A stretch of DNA of 46,003 bases. Source: Comamonadaceae bacterium (GTDB lineage Bacteria; Pseudomonadota; Gammaproteobacteria; Burkholderiales; Burkholderiaceae_C). This document shows, one piece after another, positions 1 to 8,293 of the stretch (the stretch's first letter is position 1; every line of letters begins with the position of its first letter). The stretch covers positions 1 through 46,003 of the forward strand of contig CANCER010000029.1 in NCBI GenBank assembly GCA_947375135.1, read 5' to 3'. The notes below the pieces were generated by a model that saw only the letters and a list, made by a program, of their open reading frames with translations, made no database searches and had not been told where the DNA came from. The position numbers and the translations under genes are program-made.

Positions 1-539
1 GCGGCAACGACACCCTGTCGGGCGGCGGTGGCGCAGACGCCATCAGCACGGGTGCCGGCAACGACACGGTGCTGATCCATGACGCCAGCTTCCTGCGCGT
101 GGATGGTGGTCTGGGCGTGGACACCCTCAAGCTGGACGCCACGGCCAGCAACGTCAACATCGACTTCACGGCGGGTGGCCTGGGGGGCAAGATTTACGGC
201 TTTGAAAACATCGACATCACCGGTGGCGGCAACAACAGCCTCAAGCTCACGGTGCAAGACGTGCTGGCCCAAGGCAATACGGTGGATACGGCGGCCACCG
301 CGTTCAACGAGGCGCACCTGATGGTGGTCTCGGGCAACGCGGGGGACACACTGACGATGGCCAACAGCGCCAGCCTCAAACCCGGCACCTGGTCTGCCGG
401 CACCGCGTTGAGCGCGGCCGACAAGACCGCCTTGGCAGGCTTGGGCCACCAGTTTGTCAGTGGCGACAGCTACACCGTTTACACCAATGGCCTGGCCACG
501 CTGATTGTGGACAACGCCATGACGTACCAGGTGTTGTAG
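1..539 (+). CDS. RTX/hemolysin-type calcium-binding surface protein, C-terminal end (5' truncated by window)
   Basis: The open frame runs in from the left edge (codons from position 3) to a TAG at 537-539, so only the last 178 codons are visible. The first 25 residues hold two glycine/aspartate nonapeptide repeats ([19 protein letters not shown]) typical of Ca2+-binding RTX beta-rolls. A module follows with [22 protein letters not shown], then GNAGDTL, and a tail with [14 protein letters not shown]. That arrangement is what I know from the C-termini of large type I secreted adhesins, where it acts as or next to the uncleaved secretion signal. The protein is therefore probably secreted and cell-surface or extracellular. 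Whether it is an adhesin, enzyme or toxin cannot be told without the N-terminal part. No type I transporter gene is in view downstream. Confidence 0.8.
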   Translation, partial: GNDTLSGGGGADAISTGAGNDTVLIHDASFLRVDGGLGVDTLKLDATASNVNIDFTAGGLGGKIYGFENIDITGGGNNSLKLTVQDVLAQGNTVDTAATAFNEAHLMVVSGNAGDTLTMANSASLKPGTWSAGTALSAADKTALAGLGHQFVSGDSYTVYTNGLATLIVDNAMTYQVL

Positions 540-543
540 CCGC

Positions 544-961
544 ATGCAGCCACCACGCTCCCGGGGGCTGCCGGGCGCAGCGGCTGCTTGGGCACGCTCT
601 GGCAATGCGCTGCCCAACAAAGTGGCCGTGGCGTACCAGGCACTGCGGCAGAACCCGGTAGACGGGCCGGTCTGGCTGTGGCTGGCCGGGCACTACCTGC
701 AGCGGGCGGTGCAGCACCCGGCTGGCGCAGTCTTGCGCCACGCTGCGCACCAGCCGGGCGCAGTTGCGGCAGGCGATGCAGGCCTCCCCTTTGTGCGACG
801 TTGAAGGCCACACGCGGCAACTGGAAGCGCTGTATGCCGGGATGTGGGAGTTGCGGTGTACGGACGACACGCGCCGGCTGATCACGCAGGATGCGCCTGA
901 ACCTGCGCCGAAGAAAAATCCGGGTCGTAAGGCACGACCCAAGGCAGGCACGTTGCCATAA
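544..961 (+). pseudogene. Remnant of an O-GlcNAc-transferase-like (family 41) glycosyltransferase
   Basis: No intact gene fits this 460-bp gap, but two pieces of one protein family appear in different frames. Frame 1 (about 600-690) reads NALPNKVAVAYQALRQNP followed by PVWLWLAGHYLQRA, resembling the conserved N-K-x-x-P...W-x-x-x-L...WLW region of SPINDLY/OGT C-terminal domains. Frame 2 (about 743-961) reads LRQAMQASPLCDVEGHTRQL then EALYAGMWELRC, resembling the family's extreme C-terminus (l-R...pL-D...rdlE..Y..MW). The segment of over 100 residues that should lie between them is missing. I infer a gene broken by frameshift and internal deletion. A basic Pro/Lys-rich tail ends at the TAA 959-961, directly against a terminator. 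The alternative is a translated short protein starting at TTG 764. The C-terminal similarity is fairly clear; the upstream piece is less so. Confidence 0.5.
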
Positions 962-988
962 AAAAAGGGGACTTTCGTCCCCTTTTTT
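961..988. terminator. Bidirectional intrinsic terminator
   Basis: A perfect 12-bp inverted repeat, AAAAAAGGGGAC (961-972) and GTCCCCTTTTTT (977-988), encloses a 4-base loop. T-runs lie on both strands, so it can end rightward transcription from the RTX/remnant side and leftward transcription from sodB, whose stop codon is 14 bp away. Confidence 0.9.
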
Positions 989-1002
989 TTCAAGTTCGAT
1001 GC

Positions 1003-1584
1003 TTAAGCGAAGTTGGCTTCAGCAAAGTCCCAGTTCACCAGCTTGTCGAGGTAGGTTTCAACAAACTTGGGGCGCATGTTGCGGTAGTCGATGTAGTAGG
1101 CGTGTTCCCACACGTCCACGGTCATCAGGGCCTTGTCATCGGTGGTCAGGGGGGTGCCGGCAGCGCCGGTGTTCACGATGTCGACCGAACCGTCGGCCTT
1201 TTTCACCAGCCAGGTCCAGCCGGAGCCGAAGTTGCCGACTGCGGACTTGACGAAGGCTTCCTTGAAGGCCGCGTAGCTGCCCCACTTGGCGGTGATGGCT
1301 TGCGCCAGCGCACCGGTTGGCTCGCCGCCGCCGGCGGGCTTCATGCAGTTCCAGAAGAAGGTGTGGTTCCAAATCTGGGCTGCGTTGTTGTAAATGCCGC
1401 CGCTGGCCTTCTTGATGATTTCTTCCAGCGCCATGGCTTCGAATTCGGTGCCCTTTTGCAGGTTGTTCAGGTTGACCACATAGGCGTTGTGGTGCTTGCC
1501 GTGGTGGAATTCCAGGGTCTCCTGGGAGTAGGCGGGGGCCAGTGCGTCAATGGCGTAAGGCAGTGCGGGCAGGGTGTGTTCCAT
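1003..1584 (-). CDS. sodB: Superoxide dismutase, Fe-type (SodB)
   Basis: This 193-residue cytoplasmic enzyme dismutates superoxide to oxygen and hydrogen peroxide. The four metal ligands are all present at the family positions: His27 (in FHHGKHH), His74 (NHTFFW), Asp157 and His161 (DVWEHAYY). The run AAQIWNHTFFWNCMKP and Gln70 match iron-type enzymes rather than Mn-type; metal choice is inferred from that signature only. Length equals that of E. coli SodB (193). The ATG is preceded on the minus strand by AGAGG. The gene lies 44 bp downstream of xseA in the same direction and may be cotranscribed with it. It ends at the strong terminator at 961-988. Confidence 0.96.
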   Translation of the reverse strand: MEHTLPALPYAIDALAPAYSQETLEFHHGKHHNAYVVNLNNLQKGTEFEAMALEEIIKKASGGIYNNAAQIWNHTFFWNCMKPAGGGEPTGALAQAITAKWGSYAAFKEAFVKSAVGNFGSGWTWLVKKADGSVDIVNTGAAGTPLTTDDKALMTVDVWEHAYYIDYRNMRPKFVETYLDKLVNWDFAEANFA

Positions 1585-1628
1585 GGATTCCTCTTGGGTT
1601 GGTTTTTGACAATGGTGGATTGTAGAAA

Positions 1629-2945
1629 CTAATTGTGGCGGGCGTTTTGCACCTGCAGATCAACCGTACCGTCGGCCAGGGTTGCCTGCAGTTGCTGGCC
1701 CACCGTGATTTGGCCTACGCCGGTGACAGGCAGACCGTCCGCCCGGGTGAGCCAGGCGTAGCCGCGCTGGAGCACGCGTGCCGGGTCCACGGCTTGCAGG
1801 CGCAGGGCGGCGCGGCCACAGGCGTCCTGGTGGCGCTGCAGGACTTGCTGGGCCGCACGCGGGACGTTTTGCTGCAGCAGGGCCAGTGCGTTCTGCCTGC
1901 GCTGCAGGTCCGTGCGCAGGGCATGGGACATGTTTTGCTGCAGGGCGTCGAGCTGCGCGCGCTGGCGCGCCATGGCGCCGGAGGGCCGGCCGATGCGCGC
2001 GGCCAAATGGTCCACATGCTGGGCCTCGCGCTCCAAGGTGTGGGTGAGGGACTTGCGCAAACGGGCCTGCGCCTCGTCCAGCGCGCGCAGATACGACTCG
2101 GTGCTGGCGCTGACCAGTTCGGCTGCAGCCGTGGGTGTGGGCGCACGCAGGTCGGCCACGAAGTCGGCAATGGTGAAGTCGGTCTCGTGGCCGACGCCGC
2201 TGACGATGGGCACGGGGCTAGCGGCGATGGTGTGGGCCAGTTGCTCGTCGTTAAAGGCCCACAGGTCTTCCATGGCGCCGCCACCGCGCACGAGCAGGAT
2301 GACGTCCAGGGGCTGCGCTGGGCCACCGCGTGGCACCTTGCCCTGCGCCAGGTCGTAAAGCGATTCCAGGGCCCGCACCAGTTCGCGCGGTGCGCCCTCG
2401 CCCTGCACCAGGGCCGGGGCAATCACGACCGGGATGTGCGGCACGCGGCGCTGCAAGGCGGTGACCACGTCGTGCAGTGCCGCAGCGCCGAGCGAGGTGA
2501 CCACGCCAATCGCACGCGGCATGTCGGGCAGCGCACGCTTGCGCGCCGGATCAAACAGGCCCTGGGCTTCGAGTTGGGCCTTGAGCCGCAGAAACTGCTC
2601 GAACAGGCTGCCCTGCCCTGCGCGGCTTAAGGATTCGACAATCAGTTGCAGTTCGCCCCTCGGCTCGTAGACGCCCAGGCGGCCGCGCACTTCGACCTTG
2701 TCGCCATCGCGGGGGACAAAGTCCAGCAGGCTGGCGGCGCGGCGGAACATGGCGCAGCGCAATTGGCCGCTGGCGTCTTTGAGCGAGAAGTAACAGTGGC
2801 CACTGGCGGCACGCGAAAAGCCGGTGATTTCCCCGGCCACGGCCACGGGGTTGAAGCGCGACTCCAGCGCGTCGGCTATGGCGCGGCACAGGGCGCCTAC
2901 CGGCCAGACGCGGGGCTGGGCGGGCTGCAGGGCGCTATCGGCCAT
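1629..2945 (-). CDS. xseA: Exodeoxyribonuclease VII large subunit
   Basis: XseA forms exonuclease VII with several copies of the small XseB subunit and degrades single-stranded DNA in repair. The product has 438 residues from the ATG at 2945, near the usual 400-460. An N-terminal OB fold (about 20-115) contains VAGEITGF and HCYFSLKD. The catalytic domain shows IGVVTSLGAAALHDV, VILLVRGGGAMEDLW and VSGVGHETDFTIAD, all hallmark motifs. A coiled-coil, Ala/Gln/Arg-rich arm follows (about 275-375). The frame can be extended 11 codons to a TTG at 2978, but the ATG has the better family alignment. xseB is not adjacent. It diverges from exbB across a 295-bp intergenic region. Confidence 0.95.
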   Translation of the reverse strand: MADSALQPAQPRVWPVGALCRAIADALESRFNPVAVAGEITGFSRAASGHCYFSLKDASGQLRCAMFRRAASLLDFVPRDGDKVEVRGRLGVYEPRGELQLIVESLSRAGQGSLFEQFLRLKAQLEAQGLFDPARKRALPDMPRAIGVVTSLGAAALHDVVTALQRRVPHIPVVIAPALVQGEGAPRELVRALESLYDLAQGKVPRGGPAQPLDVILLVRGGGAMEDLWAFNDEQLAHTIAASPVPIVSGVGHETDFTIADFVADLRAPTPTAAAELVSASTESYLRALDEAQARLRKSLTHTLEREAQHVDHLAARIGRPSGAMARQRAQLDALQQNMSHALRTDLQRRQNALALLQQNVPRAAQQVLQRHQDACGRAALRLQAVDPARVLQRGYAWLTRADGLPVTGVGQITVGQQLQATLADGTVDLQVQNARHN

Positions 2946-3240
2946 GGACCGCACGCGGGTTGCGGGCCCGGGTGCCAAAGCAAACGATCCACAGATGGGG
3001 GCTGAGCGTGCCGGAGACGGGACACCCCTTGCAGAGCCTTGTATTTCGGTCTAAGTACATTGATTTCATTGGGTTTTTTTCTGCTGCAAATATGATCAAA
3101 GTGTTCAAACGCTTGACTGGCGCGATTTACGGGCTGCGGGAACCGCACTTGTGCACAAAGTTATCCACAGAAACTGTGTATGAAAGGGGGTGCTGACTGG
3201 GACATAATCCGGACGCACACCATTCGCGCGGAGGACCCAT
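2946..3240. promoter_or_regulatory. Divergent xseA/exbB intergenic region with AT-rich block
   Basis: This 295-bp region holds no credible gene. Its middle (about 3040-3110) is clearly more AT-rich than the surroundings and includes TTTTTTT and AAATATGATCAAAG. Three DnaA-box-like sequences follow at 3149-3183. A possible sigma-70 promoter for exbB is ATGAAA (3180-3185), a 17-bp spacer and CATAAT (3203-3208), which would start transcription near 3215. A weaker DnaA-like match, CGATCCACA, is at 2985-2993. Confidence 0.5.
3149..3183. promoter_or_regulatory. Cluster of DnaA-box-like sites upstream of exbB
   Basis: TTATCCACA at 3161-3169 is identical to the strongest E. coli DnaA box. It is flanked 3 bp upstream by TTGTGCACA (3149-3157, part of the palindrome TTGTGCACAA) and downstream by TCATACACA on the minus strand (3175-3183). 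Both neighbours differ from TTWTNCACA by one base. CACAG-AAA-CTGTG also forms a small inverted repeat here. The last box overlaps the proposed exbB -35 element. Binding by DnaA is inferred from sequence only. Confidence 0.5.
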
Positions 3241-3870
3241 TTGCTTTCCATCATACAAGCGGCCGGCTGGCCGATCTGGCCCCTCATCGCATGCTCGATC
3301 CTGGCGCTGGCCATCGTCATGGAACGCTTCCTGAGCCTGCAGACCCACAAGGTCGCGCCCCCCCGCTTGCTGGACGAGGTTCTCGCAGTCACCCGCAAAG
3401 GGATTCCGCCCGGCGATGTGATCACCCAACTGGAAAAAGACTCGGCCCTGGGCAAGGTGCTGGCCAGCGGCTTGCGCGCGGTGAGCAACGAACCCCACCT
3501 GAGCGAGGAAGACTTGTGCGCCAACATGGAGAGCGTGGGCCGCAAGGTGGCGCACGGGCTGGAGCATTACCTGAGTGCGCTGGGCACGATTGCCTCCGCC
3601 GCGCCGCTGATGGGGCTGTTTGGCACCGTGGTGGGCATGATCGAGATTTTCGGCTCGCAGGCCCCCGGCGGCTCCACGGGGGGCAACCCGGCGCAGTTGG
3701 CGCAGGGTATTTCGATGGCGCTGTACAACACGGCGTTTGGGCTGATCGTGGCCATTCCGTCGCTGATTTTCTGGCGCTATTTCCGGGGCCGGGTGGACGC
3801 GTACCTGCTGGAGCTGGAGCTGTCTGCAGACCGTATGGCACGCCATATCCAGACGCTGCGCAAGCTGTGA
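3241..3870 (+). CDS. exbB: MotA/TolQ/ExbB-family proton channel protein
   Basis: This inner-membrane protein of 209 residues would pair with the following ExbD-like protein to turn the proton gradient into mechanical energy for an outer-membrane process (TonB-type transport or a related role). Three membrane segments are visible, about residues 7-27, 113-137 and 158-180. The second carries the family motif APLMGLFGTVVGMI and the third carries ALYNTAFGLIVAIPS. The start is TTG at 3241: GGAGG at 3230-3234 lies 6 bp upstream and no in-frame ATG gives the first helix. It is the first gene of exbB-exbD-lpxK-Trm112-kdsB. No tonB is present, so the energised partner is unknown; in Burkholderiales this pair is commonly found fixed to lpxK. 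Confidence 0.88.
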   Translation: MLSIIQAAGWPIWPLIACSILALAIVMERFLSLQTHKVAPPRLLDEVLAVTRKGIPPGDVITQLEKDSALGKVLASGLRAVSNEPHLSEEDLCANMESVGRKVAHGLEHYLSALGTIASAAPLMGLFGTVVGMIEIFGSQAPGGSTGGNPAQLAQGISMALYNTAFGLIVAIPSLIFWRYFRGRVDAYLLELELSADRMARHIQTLRKL

Positions 3871-3896
3871 CGCGACCCCGCAACCGAGCCGCTGCC

Positions 3897-4325
3897 ATGA
3901 ACTTCAGACGCAGATCCCCTGACGAGCCGGAAATCAACCTGATTCCGTTCATCGACGTGTTGCTGGTGGTGCTGATCTTTCTGATGCTGTCTACCACCTA
4001 CAGCAAGTTCACCGAGTTGCAGGTCACGCTGCCCACGGCAGACTCCGAGACCCTGCGCGACCGCCCCAAGGAAGTGATTGTGGCCATAGGCGCCGAGGGC
4101 AACCTGAGCGTGAACCGCACGGCCTTGGCGGGGCGCAGCACGGACGTGGTGGCTGCCGCTTTGGCGGAGGCGGCCAAAGGCGCCACGGAGGCGGTGGTGG
4201 TGATCAGTGCCGATGCGAATGCGAGGCACCAGTCCATCGTGACCGTGATGGAGGCTGCCCGGCGCGCCGGACTGAACCGCATGACCTTTGCCACGCAGAC
4301 CTCCGCGCAGGCGGGTGTGAAGTAG
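3897..4325 (+). CDS. exbD: ExbD/TolR-family biopolymer transport protein
   Basis: The product has 142 residues, the usual ExbD length. A short basic cytoplasmic N-terminus leads into one membrane helix (about 14-35) with the motif INLIPFIDVLLVVLIF. Asp20 is the membrane-embedded acidic residue needed for proton coupling in this family. The rest is a periplasmic domain. It begins 26 bp after exbB and ends 4 bp before lpxK, so the three are surely cotranscribed. TolR is the main alternative, but no tolA, tolB or pal lies nearby. Confidence 0.88.
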   Translation: MNFRRRSPDEPEINLIPFIDVLLVVLIFLMLSTTYSKFTELQVTLPTADSETLRDRPKEVIVAIGAEGNLSVNRTALAGRSTDVVAAALAEAAKGATEAVVVISADANARHQSIVTVMEAARRAGLNRMTFATQTSAQAGVK

Positions 4326-4329
4326 GGGC

Positions 4330-5397
4330 ATGTCCGGGTCATCCGGCTTGAAACAGCGGCTGAGCCAGGCGCTGCTGCGCGCCTGGACCCACCGGGGGCC
4401 GGTGGCGATGCTGCTGCAGCCCGTTGCCCTGCTGTATGCCGCACTGCTGGCGTTGCGGCGCTGGCTGTACCGCAGCGGCTTTTATCCATCACTGGGGGTG
4501 GATTGCGTGGTGATCGTGGTGGGTAACAGCATTGCCGGTGGTGCCGGCAAAACCCCCACCACCATCGGGATTGCACAGCACCTGCTGAGCCGTGGCCTCA
4601 GGGTGGGCATCGTGTCCCGCGGCTATGGCCGCAAGGACCGCCATGTGCGCCCGGTCGCGCCCGCAGATGACGCCGACGCCGTGGGCGATGAGCCGCTGCT
4701 GATGGCGCGGGCCACCGGCGCACCGGTGTTTGTAGCGGCCAGTCGCCATGCAGCGGCGCTTGCACTGCTGGCCGCACACCCCGGAACCCAGATCATTTTG
4801 TGCGATGACGGCTTGCAGCATTTCGCGCTGCACCGCGAGATCGAAGTCTGCGTGTTTGATGACCGGGGTATCGGCAACGGCTGGCTGCTGCCTAGCGGCC
4901 CGCTGCGCGAGCCTTGGCCGCGCACGCCGCTGGCCTGCGTGGGGCAGCGAGATGACCGCCTGCTGGTGTTGCACACGGGAGCCAAGCCAGCCTTTGCCGG
5001 TTTTCGCGCCCGGCGTGCGCTGGCCCAACAGGCTGTGGCGCAGGACGGGCAGCGCGTTGCGCTGCGCGAACTGCAGGCGCCGCTGCTGGCGCTGGCCGGC
5101 ATTGCCAAGCCGGAGGAGTTTTTTGCGTCGCTGCGCGCGCGGGGGCTGGTGCTGGACCCCACGCTGGCGCTGAGCGACCACTTTGACTTCGCGCAGCTGG
5201 ACACCACGCAACTGCAGGGCTATCAGGTGCTGTGTACGGAGAAGGATGCGGTCAAGCTGTGGAAGCGGTGGCCGCAGGCGCTGGCCGTACCGCTGATGCA
5301 AACCCTGGAGCCGGCTTTTCTGGTGGCGCTGGACGCCCTGGTGGATGAGACGCTGGCGGCAAAGTTATCATCCAGCCATGGATACCAAACTGCTTGA
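4330..5397 (+). CDS. lpxK: Tetraacyldisaccharide 4'-kinase
   Basis: LpxK phosphorylates the 4' position of the tetraacyl-disaccharide-1-phosphate precursor to give lipid IVA, on the cytoplasmic face of the inner membrane. The 355-residue product has an N-terminal hydrophobic segment (about 25-42) that anchors it. The modified P-loop [13 protein letters not shown] (65-77) is characteristic, as are [15 protein letters not shown] and [12 protein letters not shown]. The C-terminus overlaps the next gene by 20 bp, since the Trm112-like start at 5378 lies inside lpxK. The location between ExbD and kdsB is a standard Burkholderiales arrangement that groups lipid A and KDO steps. Confidence 0.95.
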   Translation: MSGSSGLKQRLSQALLRAWTHRGPVAMLLQPVALLYAALLALRRWLYRSGFYPSLGVDCVVIVVGNSIAGGAGKTPTTIGIAQHLLSRGLRVGIVSRGYGRKDRHVRPVAPADDADAVGDEPLLMARATGAPVFVAASRHAAALALLAAHPGTQIILCDDGLQHFALHREIEVCVFDDRGIGNGWLLPSGPLREPWPRTPLACVGQRDDRLLVLHTGAKPAFAGFRARRALAQQAVAQDGQRVALRELQAPLLALAGIAKPEEFFASLRARGLVLDPTLALSDHFDFAQLDTTQLQGYQVLCTEKDAVKLWKRWPQALAVPLMQTLEPAFLVALDALVDETLAAKLSSSHGYQTA

Positions 5398-5560
5398 ACT
5401 GATCGTCTGCCCCGTCACCAAAGGGCCGCTTGAATTTAACCGCGAGAAGCAGGAGCTGATTTCCCGCTCTGCGCGCCTGGCCTACCCGGTGCGCGACGGC
5501 ATTCCGGTGCTGCTGGAAAACGAGGCCCGCACATTGACCGACGCCGAACTCGGCCTGTAA
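5378..5560 (+). CDS. Trm112/YcaR-family small protein
   Basis: This 60-residue protein begins [20 protein letters not shown] and contains [18 protein letters not shown], the signature of the bacterial Trm112-like (UPF0434) family. Eukaryotic and archaeal relatives are activating subunits of methyltransferases; the bacterial role is not established. Only one Cys is present, so the zinc-knuckle form is not expected. The ATG lies inside the 3' end of lpxK, in a different frame, suggesting translational coupling. kdsB starts 12 bp downstream. The frame extends upstream to an ATG at 5345, which I reject because it deepens the overlap and the conserved family start is MDTKLLE. Confidence 0.92.
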   Translation: MDTKLLELIVCPVTKGPLEFNREKQELISRSARLAYPVRDGIPVLLENEARTLTDAELGL

Positions 5561-5572
5561 GCCGCTGCGGCC

Positions 5573-6349
5573 ATGGCTTTTACAGTCCTGATTCCCGCGC
5601 GGCTGGCCTCCACCCGCCTGCCCAACAAACCCCTGGCCGATATTGCCGGTGTGCCCATGGTGGTGCGCGTGGCGCAGCGTGTGGCACAAGGTCTGGCGCA
5701 ACCTGCACGTATTGTGGTGGCGGCTGACGACGTGCGCATCGTGCAGGCATGCGCACGCTTTGGTATTGAGGCCGTGCTGACCCGTGTGGACCACGCCTCC
5801 GGCAGCGACCGCCTGGCCGAGGCCTGTGATCTGCTGGGTCTGGCAGATGAAGCCATCGTGGTCAACGTGCAGGGTGACGAGCCGCTGATTGACCCCGGCC
5901 TGGTGCAGGCTGTGGCCGATTTGCTGGTGAGCCAGCCGTCCGCCAGCATGGGCACGGCGGCGCACGCCATCGACAGCGTGGAAGAATTCAAAAATCCGAA
6001 CGTGGTGAAGGTGGTGCTGAACGCGGCCGGCATGGCGCTGTATTTCAGCCGCGCACCGATTGCCTGGTGGCGCGACGGTTTTGCCGATGGCATTGCCGCC
6101 CTGCCCCAGCCCGCACCGCTGCGCCACATCGGCATCTATTCCTACCGGGCGGGCTTTTTGCGGAGCTTTCCGACGCTGGCGCAGGCGCCCCTTGAAATCA
6201 CGGAAGCCCTGGAGCAACTGCGTGCGTTGTGGCATGGTTACCAGATTACAGTACACACCAGCGCCACGGCGCCGGGTGCCGGTGTGGACACACCGCAAGA
6301 CCTGGAGCGGGTGCGGGCGCTCTTCGCGGCGCGGCCCTTGGGCGCCTGA
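5573..6349 (+). CDS. kdsB: 3-deoxy-manno-octulosonate cytidylyltransferase (CMP-KDO synthetase)
   Basis: KdsB activates KDO with CTP to CMP-KDO, which is then transferred to lipid IVA in the cytoplasm. The product of 258 residues is close to the usual 250. The nucleotide-binding N-terminus [18 protein letters not shown] (7-24), [12 protein letters not shown], the metal-binding VNVQGDEP (97-104) and [10 protein letters not shown] are hallmark motifs. It completes the envelope operon: LpxK makes the acceptor and KdsB the donor. The ATG at 5573 follows the small Trm112-like gene by 12 bp. Confidence 0.95.
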   Translation: MAFTVLIPARLASTRLPNKPLADIAGVPMVVRVAQRVAQGLAQPARIVVAADDVRIVQACARFGIEAVLTRVDHASGSDRLAEACDLLGLADEAIVVNVQGDEPLIDPGLVQAVADLLVSQPSASMGTAAHAIDSVEEFKNPNVVKVVLNAAGMALYFSRAPIAWWRDGFADGIAALPQPAPLRHIGIYSYRAGFLRSFPTLAQAPLEITEALEQLRALWHGYQITVHTSATAPGAGVDTPQDLERVRALFAARPLGA

Positions 6350-6393
6350 TTCTGTAAGTTAGCCAACAGGAGCGTCATGCTATTCTCAGATGA

Positions 6394-7125
<732 letters not shown>

Positions 7126-7140
7126 GCGTTTTTTGCGCAG

Positions 7141-7168
7141 AAAAAAGGCCGCGAAAGCGGCCTTTTTT
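7141..7168. terminator. Bidirectional intrinsic terminator between adk and the asparaginase gene
   Basis: A perfect 12-bp stem, AAAAAAGGCCGC (7141-7152) and GCGGCCTTTTTT (7157-7168), has a GAAA tetraloop. T-runs occur on either strand, so it serves the convergent adk and asparaginase genes. Confidence 0.92.
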
Positions 7169-7192
7169 GATACTGCCGACACAGGCAGCGGC

Positions 7193-8179
7193 TCACGGCT
7201 GCTCCGCAATCTCCAGCATGAGCGCAATGCGCGCCTTGACTGCCGACAGGCCACTGGCAGCAAACGCGCCGGATCGGTCGCTGGGAGAGCCCCCCACCAC
7301 CTGGCCATAGGCACAGCGGCTCACACGCACCACCCGAATACCTTGTCCCTGTGCGGCCAGCAGCGCAGTTTCCATGGCTTGGTGGATGGTGCCGTTGCCA
7401 GTACCTGCGACCACGATGCCGCGCAGCGGGGCATCGCCAGCGTCCTGTTGCAGCAGGGCACGCACCACCGCACCCGTGGCGCCGGCGTGGCTGAACAGCA
7501 ACTCCACGCGCGGCCACGCGCTTGCCGGTAACGCAATGCTTGCTACCGCAGGTGCGTTGGCGGGCGCGGCAGGCCAGGCGTTGAGCAAGCGGACCCGCCC
7601 CTCCTCCACCAGCCCGACCGGACCGGCTTCACCGGAGTCAAAAGCATCGGTGCGGTAGGGATGCACTTTCTGCACATGGGCCGCACTGTGAATTTTTCCG
7701 GCGCAGACCACGAGCACGCCTTCTGCACCGGGACACAGGGCCACCGCAGCCGCATCCGCCATATTGCCGGGGCCATCGGGCGTGAGGGAACTGGCCGGGC
7801 GCATGGCGCAGGTCAGCACCACGGATTTGCGTGACAGCAGTTCCGCAGGCACCGTGCGGGACAGGAAGTAGGCGGTTTCTTCCAGCGTATCGGTGCCGTG
7901 GGTGACCACCAGCCCGGTCACTGTGTCCATAGCCAGGTAATGCGTGACACGGTACAGCAGTGCCTGCCAATCAGCGGGCACCAGGTCTTTGCTATCGATC
8001 TGGCAGACCTGTTCGGACAACGCGGTATGGCCGCCCAGCACCGCCTTCAAGCCGGGAACCGAATCCAGCAGTGCCTGCACACCGACTTGGGCCGCTGTGT
8101 AGCCCACGTTGTCGCCAGCGCTTGCCGCTGTGCCGGCAATGGTGCCGCCCATGCCCAGGAATACAAGTTTTTTACGCAT
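7193..8179 (-). CDS. L-asparaginase (type II fold family)
   Basis: The enzyme hydrolyses L-asparagine to aspartate and ammonia. The 328 residues contain both catalytic triad regions: GGTIAG with Thr13, and VTHGTDTLEETA with Thr96 and Asp97; Lys171 (VQKVHPYR) fits the third position. AMRPASSLTPDGPGNMADA is also typical. No signal peptide is visible (MRKKLVFLGMGGTIAG starts straight into the fold), so it should be cytoplasmic even though the motifs resemble the ansB group. Glutaminase side activity is possible. It diverges from lexA, and the paired LexA-like sites at 8212-8247 lie just behind its start, so SOS influence is conceivable. It ends at the shared terminator with adk. Confidence 0.92.
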   Translation of the reverse strand: MRKKLVFLGMGGTIAGTAASAGDNVGYTAAQVGVQALLDSVPGLKAVLGGHTALSEQVCQIDSKDLVPADWQALLYRVTHYLAMDTVTGLVVTHGTDTLEETAYFLSRTVPAELLSRKSVVLTCAMRPASSLTPDGPGNMADAAAVALCPGAEGVLVVCAGKIHSAAHVQKVHPYRTDAFDSGEAGPVGLVEEGRVRLLNAWPAAPANAPAVASIALPASAWPRVELLFSHAGATGAVVRALLQQDAGDAPLRGIVVAGTGNGTIHQAMETALLAAQGQGIRVVRVSRCAYGQVVGGSPSDRSGAFAASGLSAVKARIALMLEIAEQP

Positions 8180-8195
8180 TTGGTAACGACCCTCT

Positions 8196-8223
8196 TGTCA
8201 AAAAAATTAAACTGGTTAAAAAT
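8196..8223 (+). promoter_or_regulatory. lexA promoter
   Basis: TTGTCA (8196-8201), a 16-bp spacer and TAAAAT (8218-8223) make a good sigma-70 promoter pointing at lexA. The first LexA-like operator overlaps its -10 element, as expected for autorepression. Confidence 0.65.
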
Positions 8224-8247
8224 ACAGTGACTGGATGGGAGAACAGT
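8212..8247. promoter_or_regulatory. Tandem LexA-binding (SOS box)-like operators
   Basis: ACTG-N10-CAGT at 8230-8247 fits the CTG-N10-CAG LexA consensus exactly. Immediately upstream, ACTG-N9-CAGT at 8212-8228 (AT-rich centre GTTAAAATA) has one base less between its half-sites. Both sit between the asparaginase and lexA starts. Two operators before lexA are known from E. coli. The 9-bp spacing of the upstream site makes it the less certain one. Confidence 0.7.
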
Positions 8248-8293
8248 GTGTATAGACCCACAGTCCGTTCCACCAATCGCCAAAGGAGTCAGA

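Noticed and set aside
2946..2978. TTG start giving xseA 11 more codons
   Set aside because: The extension is Pro/Arg-rich without family similarity; the ATG at 2945 aligns with known XseA starts.
3040..3183. Replication origin
   Set aside because: There is one perfect and two imperfect DnaA boxes plus an AT-rich block, but no dnaA, dnaN, gyrB, rpmH or parAB genes; regulation or titration is more likely.
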